In this document: piece after piece, positions 5,893 to 8,310 of the stretch
How positions within the stretch are numbered: the stretch's first letter is position 1
Layout: each line of letters starts with the position of its first letter
DNA from: Paracoccaceae bacterium
GTDB taxonomy: Bacteria > Pseudomonadota > Alphaproteobacteria > Rhodobacterales > Rhodobacteraceae
DNA length: 8,310 bases
Direction of reading: 5' to 3'
Assembly: GCA_003545125.1 (NCBI GenBank)
Contig: DQCI01000108.1
Span: 4,598-12,907 of the forward strand
Translations under genes and position numbers: made by a program
The notes under the pieces: model-generated
The model's input: only the letters and a program-made list of their open reading frames with translations
Database searches by the model: none
What the model was told of the DNA's origin: nothing

Positions 5893-6540
5893 GTGGCAGG
5901 CGAAGCGGCCAAAATGCCCGATCACGAACGCGCCTACCGAAGATTGCGCGAAATGGTCCTCTACGGCGAGCTTGCGCCGGGGGAGCCAGTGACAATCCTG
6001 GGTCTGGCCGAGCGCGTCGGTCTCGGCATGACCCCGGTGCGCGAGGCAATCCGGCGGATGACCAGCCAGGGCGCGCTGGTGTTCAAGGGCAACCGGCGGG
6101 TGGAAGTGCCCGAGCTGACGCTGGCGCAGTTCGGCGAACTGGCCTTCGTGCGGCGCAGCGTCGAGCCGGAACTTGCCCGACGAGCCGTTGAAAACATAAA
6201 GGAAACCCACATCGACGGGCTCGCGGCCGAGGATGCGGCGGTGGACGCGGCGATCGAAACCGGCGACGTGCGCGGCTACCTTGAGCATAACCACCAGTTC
6301 CACGCGCGGCTCTATGCGCTCTCTGGCGCTGCGGTGCTCATCGCGATCTCGGAAATATTGTGGCTGCGCTCCGGCCCGCCGCTCCGGGTGATGCTCGGCC
6401 GCCACGGCACCGCCAACCTGCCGGACATGCACCGCGAGGCGCTGGCGGCGATGCGCGCGGGTGATGCAGACGGGGTCGCAGCGGCGATCCTGGGCGATAT
6501 CGAACAGGGAATCGCGCAGGTCACCCGGTCGCTATCCTGA
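5893..6540 (+). CDS. GntR-family transcriptional regulator, FadR subfamily (FCD ligand-binding domain)
   Basis: DNA-binding regulator of 215 aa from the GTG at 5893. The winged helix-turn-helix spans about residues 9-75; MTPVREAIRRM at 46-56 is the typical recognition helix, and the wing ends at GNRRVEVPEL. A helical FCD domain spans about 78-210, with N133/F136-H137 (the usual D/N..FH motif) and H180 as candidate metal or ligand residues. The last His usual near the C-terminus is not evident, where GDIEQG occurs instead. It sits between, and divergent from, the transport operon and just ahead of the catabolic unit, so it probably senses a polyamine or breakdown product and represses both. 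The open frame extends upstream to 5689 across the potF promoter, but that part has no family similarity. The effector is unknown. Confidence 0.9.
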   Translation: MAGEAAKMPDHERAYRRLREMVLYGELAPGEPVTILGLAERVGLGMTPVREAIRRMTSQGALVFKGNRRVEVPELTLAQFGELAFVRRSVEPELARRAVENIKETHIDGLAAEDAAVDAAIETGDVRGYLEHNHQFHARLYALSGAAVLIAISEILWLRSGPPLRVMLGRHGTANLPDMHREALAAMRAGDADGVAAAILGDIEQGIAQVTRSLS

Positions 6541-6572
6541 CCCTCGATGACAGAAATCGGGCCGGGCCTTCG

Positions 6573-6600
6573 TTGACAGTCCGCTTTTTGATCATATTCT
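6573..6600 (+). promoter_or_regulatory. Predicted promoter of the aminotransferase unit
   Basis: TTGACA (6573-6578, perfect -35) and TATTCT (6595-6600, 4/6 match to -10) are 16 bp apart. The predicted start near 6607 gives a leader of about 21 nt before the ATG, whose ribosome-binding site is GAGGA at 6619-6623. The candidate operator lies in the spacer and -10. Confidence 0.6.
6586..6597. promoter_or_regulatory. Candidate GntR-regulator operator upstream of the aminotransferase
   Basis: TTTTGATCATAT differs at one base from TTTTGATCAAAT in the potF promoter (5775-5786). It lies between the -35 and -10 and into the -10, where bound protein would block RNA polymerase. Confidence 0.5.
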
Positions 6601-6627
6601 GGGCGCGTATTTCACGGCGAGGACCCC

Positions 6628-8025
6628 ATGAACGAGATCACGAATCACCTGCCGACCGCCGAGCTTCAGGCGCTCGATGCCGCTCACCACATGCATCCGT
6701 TCACCGCAAACGCGGACCTCGCCAAGCACGGCGCGCGGGTCATCACCCGGGCCGACGGGGTCACGCTGACCGACAGCGAAGGCGAGCAGATTCTCGACGC
6801 GATGGCGGGGCTCTGGTGCGTCAACATCGGCTACGGGCGCGATGAGCTTGCCGAGGCCGCGGCGCGGCAGATGAAGGAGCTGCCCTACTACAACACCTTC
6901 TTCATGTCGACGCATGTGCCCGCCATTGCGCTGGCCGACAAGCTCGCGGCGCTGGCGCCCGGCGATCTCAACCACGTCTTCTTCGCGTCCGGCGGCTCCG
7001 AAGCGAACGACACCAACATCCGCCTGGTGCGCCGTTACTGGGACCTGATGGGCAAGCCGCAAAAGCATGTGATCATCAGCCGCAAGAACGCCTACCACGG
7101 CACCTCCGTCGGCTCCGCCTCGCTTGGCGGCATGCAGGGCATGCATGCCCAAGGCGGCATGCCGATCCCCGATATCGTGCATATCGGCCAGCCGGACTGG
7201 TACGCCGAAGGCGGCGAGATGAGCCCCGAGGATTTCGGGATCATGCGGGCACGCGAGCTCGAAGCCAAGATCGACGAGTTGGGCGAAGACCGGGTTGCCG
7301 CCTTCATCGCCGAGCCGGTGCAGGGGGCGGGCGGCGTGATCGTGCCGCCCGACAGCTACTGGCCCGAGATCTCCCGGATCTGCGCCGAGCGCGACATCCT
7401 GCTTGTCGTCGACGAGGTCATTACCGGGTTCGGGCGCACCGGCCGCTGGTTCGGCACCGAGTATTACGGGCTCAAACCCGACATCATGACCATCGCCAAG
7501 GGGCTCTCGTCGGGCTACGCGCCGATCGGCGGGTCGATGGTCTCGGACAAGGTGGCCGAGGTGATCGGCGCCGAGGAGTTTACCCACGGCTACACCTATT
7601 CCGGCCACCCGGTTGCGGCCGCCGTGGCGCTCGAGAATCTGCGCATCATGGAAGAGGAAAAGATCGTCGACCATGTGCGAGACGAGGCCGGGCCCTACCT
7701 GGCTGAGAAATGGCACCAGCTTGGCGACCACCCGTTCGTGGGCGAGACCAAGATCGTCGGCATGATGGCCTCGCTGGCGCTGACCGCCGACAAGAGCGCG
7801 CGCTTGCCGTTCGAAAGCCCCGCCGGCACCGTGGGGCTGATGGTGCGCGAACGCTGTTTCGCCAACAACCTCATCATGCGTCATGTGGGCGACCGGATGG
7901 TCGTGTCGCCGCCGCTGGTGATGCAAAAGGCCGACATCGACCTGTTGTACGAACGCGCGCTGCGATCGCTCGACGAGGGCCACGCGGCTGTGAAGGAAGC
8001 GGGGCTTCTGAAGACCGCGGGTTAA
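6628..8025 (+). CDS. spuC: Putrescine aminotransferase, class III PLP-dependent (SpuC-like)
   Basis: Cytoplasmic PLP enzyme of 465 aa, full family length. It is expected to transfer the amino group of putrescine (or another terminal amine) to pyruvate, giving 4-aminobutanal and alanine. Visible features are GLWCVNIGYG at 61-70 (substrate-pocket Trp), SGGSEAND at 121-128 (phosphate-binding loop), AYHG at 155-158 (Tyr stacking on PLP), AEPVQGAGG at 228-236, D262 in VVDEVITGFGRTG (binds the pyridine N), catalytic Lys291 in IAKGLSSGYAPIGG, and YTYSGHP at 322-328. The order and wording of these blocks closely resemble Pseudomonas SpuC as I recall it. Related omega-aminotransferases act on other amines, so the exact donor is inferred from context. 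It has its own promoter and RBS (GAGGA), and is followed after 108 nt by a PuuB-like oxidase gene. All catalytic residues are intact. Confidence 0.9.
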   Translation: MNEITNHLPTAELQALDAAHHMHPFTANADLAKHGARVITRADGVTLTDSEGEQILDAMAGLWCVNIGYGRDELAEAAARQMKELPYYNTFFMSTHVPAIALADKLAALAPGDLNHVFFASGGSEANDTNIRLVRRYWDLMGKPQKHVIISRKNAYHGTSVGSASLGGMQGMHAQGGMPIPDIVHIGQPDWYAEGGEMSPEDFGIMRARELEAKIDELGEDRVAAFIAEPVQGAGGVIVPPDSYWPEISRICAERDILLVVDEVITGFGRTGRWFGTEYYGLKPDIMTIAKGLSSGYAPIGGSMVSDKVAEVIGAEEFTHGYTYSGHPVAAAVALENLRIMEEEKIVDHVRDEAGPYLAEKWHQLGDHPFVGETKIVGMMASLALTADKSARLPFESPAGTVGLMVRERCFANNLIMRHVGDRMVVSPPLVMQKADIDLLYERALRSLDEGHAAVKEAGLLKTAG

Positions 8026-8049
8026 GCGCCCGGCACGCGAGCGGGGCGA

Positions 8050-8105
8050 GGGAGCTCTGCCCGATGGCGCTTGCGCACCGCTGGTGCGACGTGCTCCCCC
8101 GGAGC
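8050..8105 (+). other. Intergenic structured element with competing hairpins
   Basis: In the 108-nt gap, GGGAGC (8050-8055) can pair with GCTCCC (8093-8098). That pairing encloses a perfect 6-bp hairpin CGCACC/GGTGCG (8074-8079 and 8083-8088, loop GCT). GCTCC (8093-8097) can instead pair with GGAGC (8101-8105), loop CCC. The two pairings exclude each other. No U-tract follows. The following CCAAGAAAAAAAGGGG gives the ribosome-binding site of the next gene. The block ending CTCCCCCGGAGCATTT resembles an intergenic repeat I recall from Rhodobacteraceae genomes; that is from memory and unverified. Confidence 0.55.
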
Positions 8106-8133
8106 ATTTCGGCCAAGAAAAAAAGGGGCAATC

Positions 8134-8310
8134 GTGGGACTCGATATCCTGACGGCGAACGACCGGCTGGGGGAATACCCGCCCTCCTGGTACGCGGCGA
8201 CGGCGATGCCGTTGGCCCCGTTCCCCGAGGCCGCGGGTGAGATCTCCTGCGATGTCGCGGTGATCGGCGGTGGCTATACCGGGCTGTCGGCGGCCCTGCA
8301 CCTGGCCCAG
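8134..8310 (+). CDS. puuB: Gamma-glutamylputrescine oxidase-like FAD oxidoreductase (N-terminal 59 aa, runs off right edge)
   Basis: Start of an FAD-dependent DAO-family oxidase. A leader containing PPSWYAATAMPLAPF (residues 16-30) is followed by ISCDVAVIGGGYTGLSAALH (37-56), the Rossmann GxGxxG loop for FAD. E. coli PuuB, as I recall it, has the same plan: a SYYAASAN..APF leader, then a CDVCVVGGGYTGLSSALHLA core. This makes PuuB the best call. It would oxidise gamma-glutamylputrescine to the aldehyde with H2O2 release. The GTG start has AGGGG (8124-8128) 5 nt upstream; no ATG in frame precedes the FAD loop except residue 25, which would remove the conserved leader. It is probably co-transcribed with the aminotransferase. 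Confidence 0.82.
   Translation, partial: MGLDILTANDRLGEYPPSWYAATAMPLAPFPEAAGEISCDVAVIGGGYTGLSAALHLAQ

Noticed and set aside
6592..8301. Leftward open frame of 569 codons opposite the aminotransferase
   Set aside because: Antisense shadow of an intact PLP enzyme; the product is His/Arg/Gly-rich with no recognisable domain.
1..8310. tRNA, rRNA, CRISPR array, integrase or transposase genes
   Set aside because: No cloverleaf, repeat-spacer array or recombinase motif was seen on either strand.

Overview
The window is high-GC bacterial DNA holding a putrescine/polyamine uptake and breakdown locus. Gene order, protein sequences and base composition suggest an alphaproteobacterium, most likely a member of the Rhodobacteraceae (Roseobacter group). 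The family assignment is inference from recognition, because there is no rRNA or other marker gene here.

Layout. A leftward operon starts at about 5780 and runs to the left edge: potF (periplasmic binding protein), potG (ATPase), potH and potI (permeases), a PuuA-type gamma-glutamylpolyamine synthetase, then the first 58 codons of an FAD-dependent oxidoreductase that runs off the window. Divergent from potF is a GntR-family (FCD-type) regulator at 5893-6540. It is followed by a rightward unit with its own promoter: a SpuC-type putrescine aminotransferase (6628-8025), then the first 59 codons of a second FAD-dependent oxidoreductase resembling PuuB.

How it fits together. PotFGHI would import putrescine or a related polyamine. 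The amine can then be gamma-glutamylated by the PuuA homologue and oxidised by a PuuB-type oxidase, or transaminated directly by the SpuC-type enzyme. The regulator gene sits between the two units. Both flanking promoters carry a near-identical site, TTTTGATCA(A/T)AT, over or beside the -10 element, which makes it the best candidate operator for this regulator.

The most unusual structure is at the potH-potI junction. potG/potH, potI/puuA and puuA/oxidoreductase all overlap by 4 nt, but potH and potI are separated by about 200 nt. That gap holds a 185-bp block (2336-2520) flanked by a 6-bp direct repeat (CCGCAC). About half of it is four back-to-back palindromes of 21, 20, 20 and 21 nt, separated by exactly 3 nt each. 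Removing the block and one repeat copy in silico restores an ATG that overlaps the potH stop by 4 nt, has a good Shine-Dalgarno, and reads in frame into potI. The block therefore looks like a small palindromic mobile or dispersed element that landed in the first codons of potI. It converted the old start into a 68-codon ORF and left potI to start at an internal ATG.
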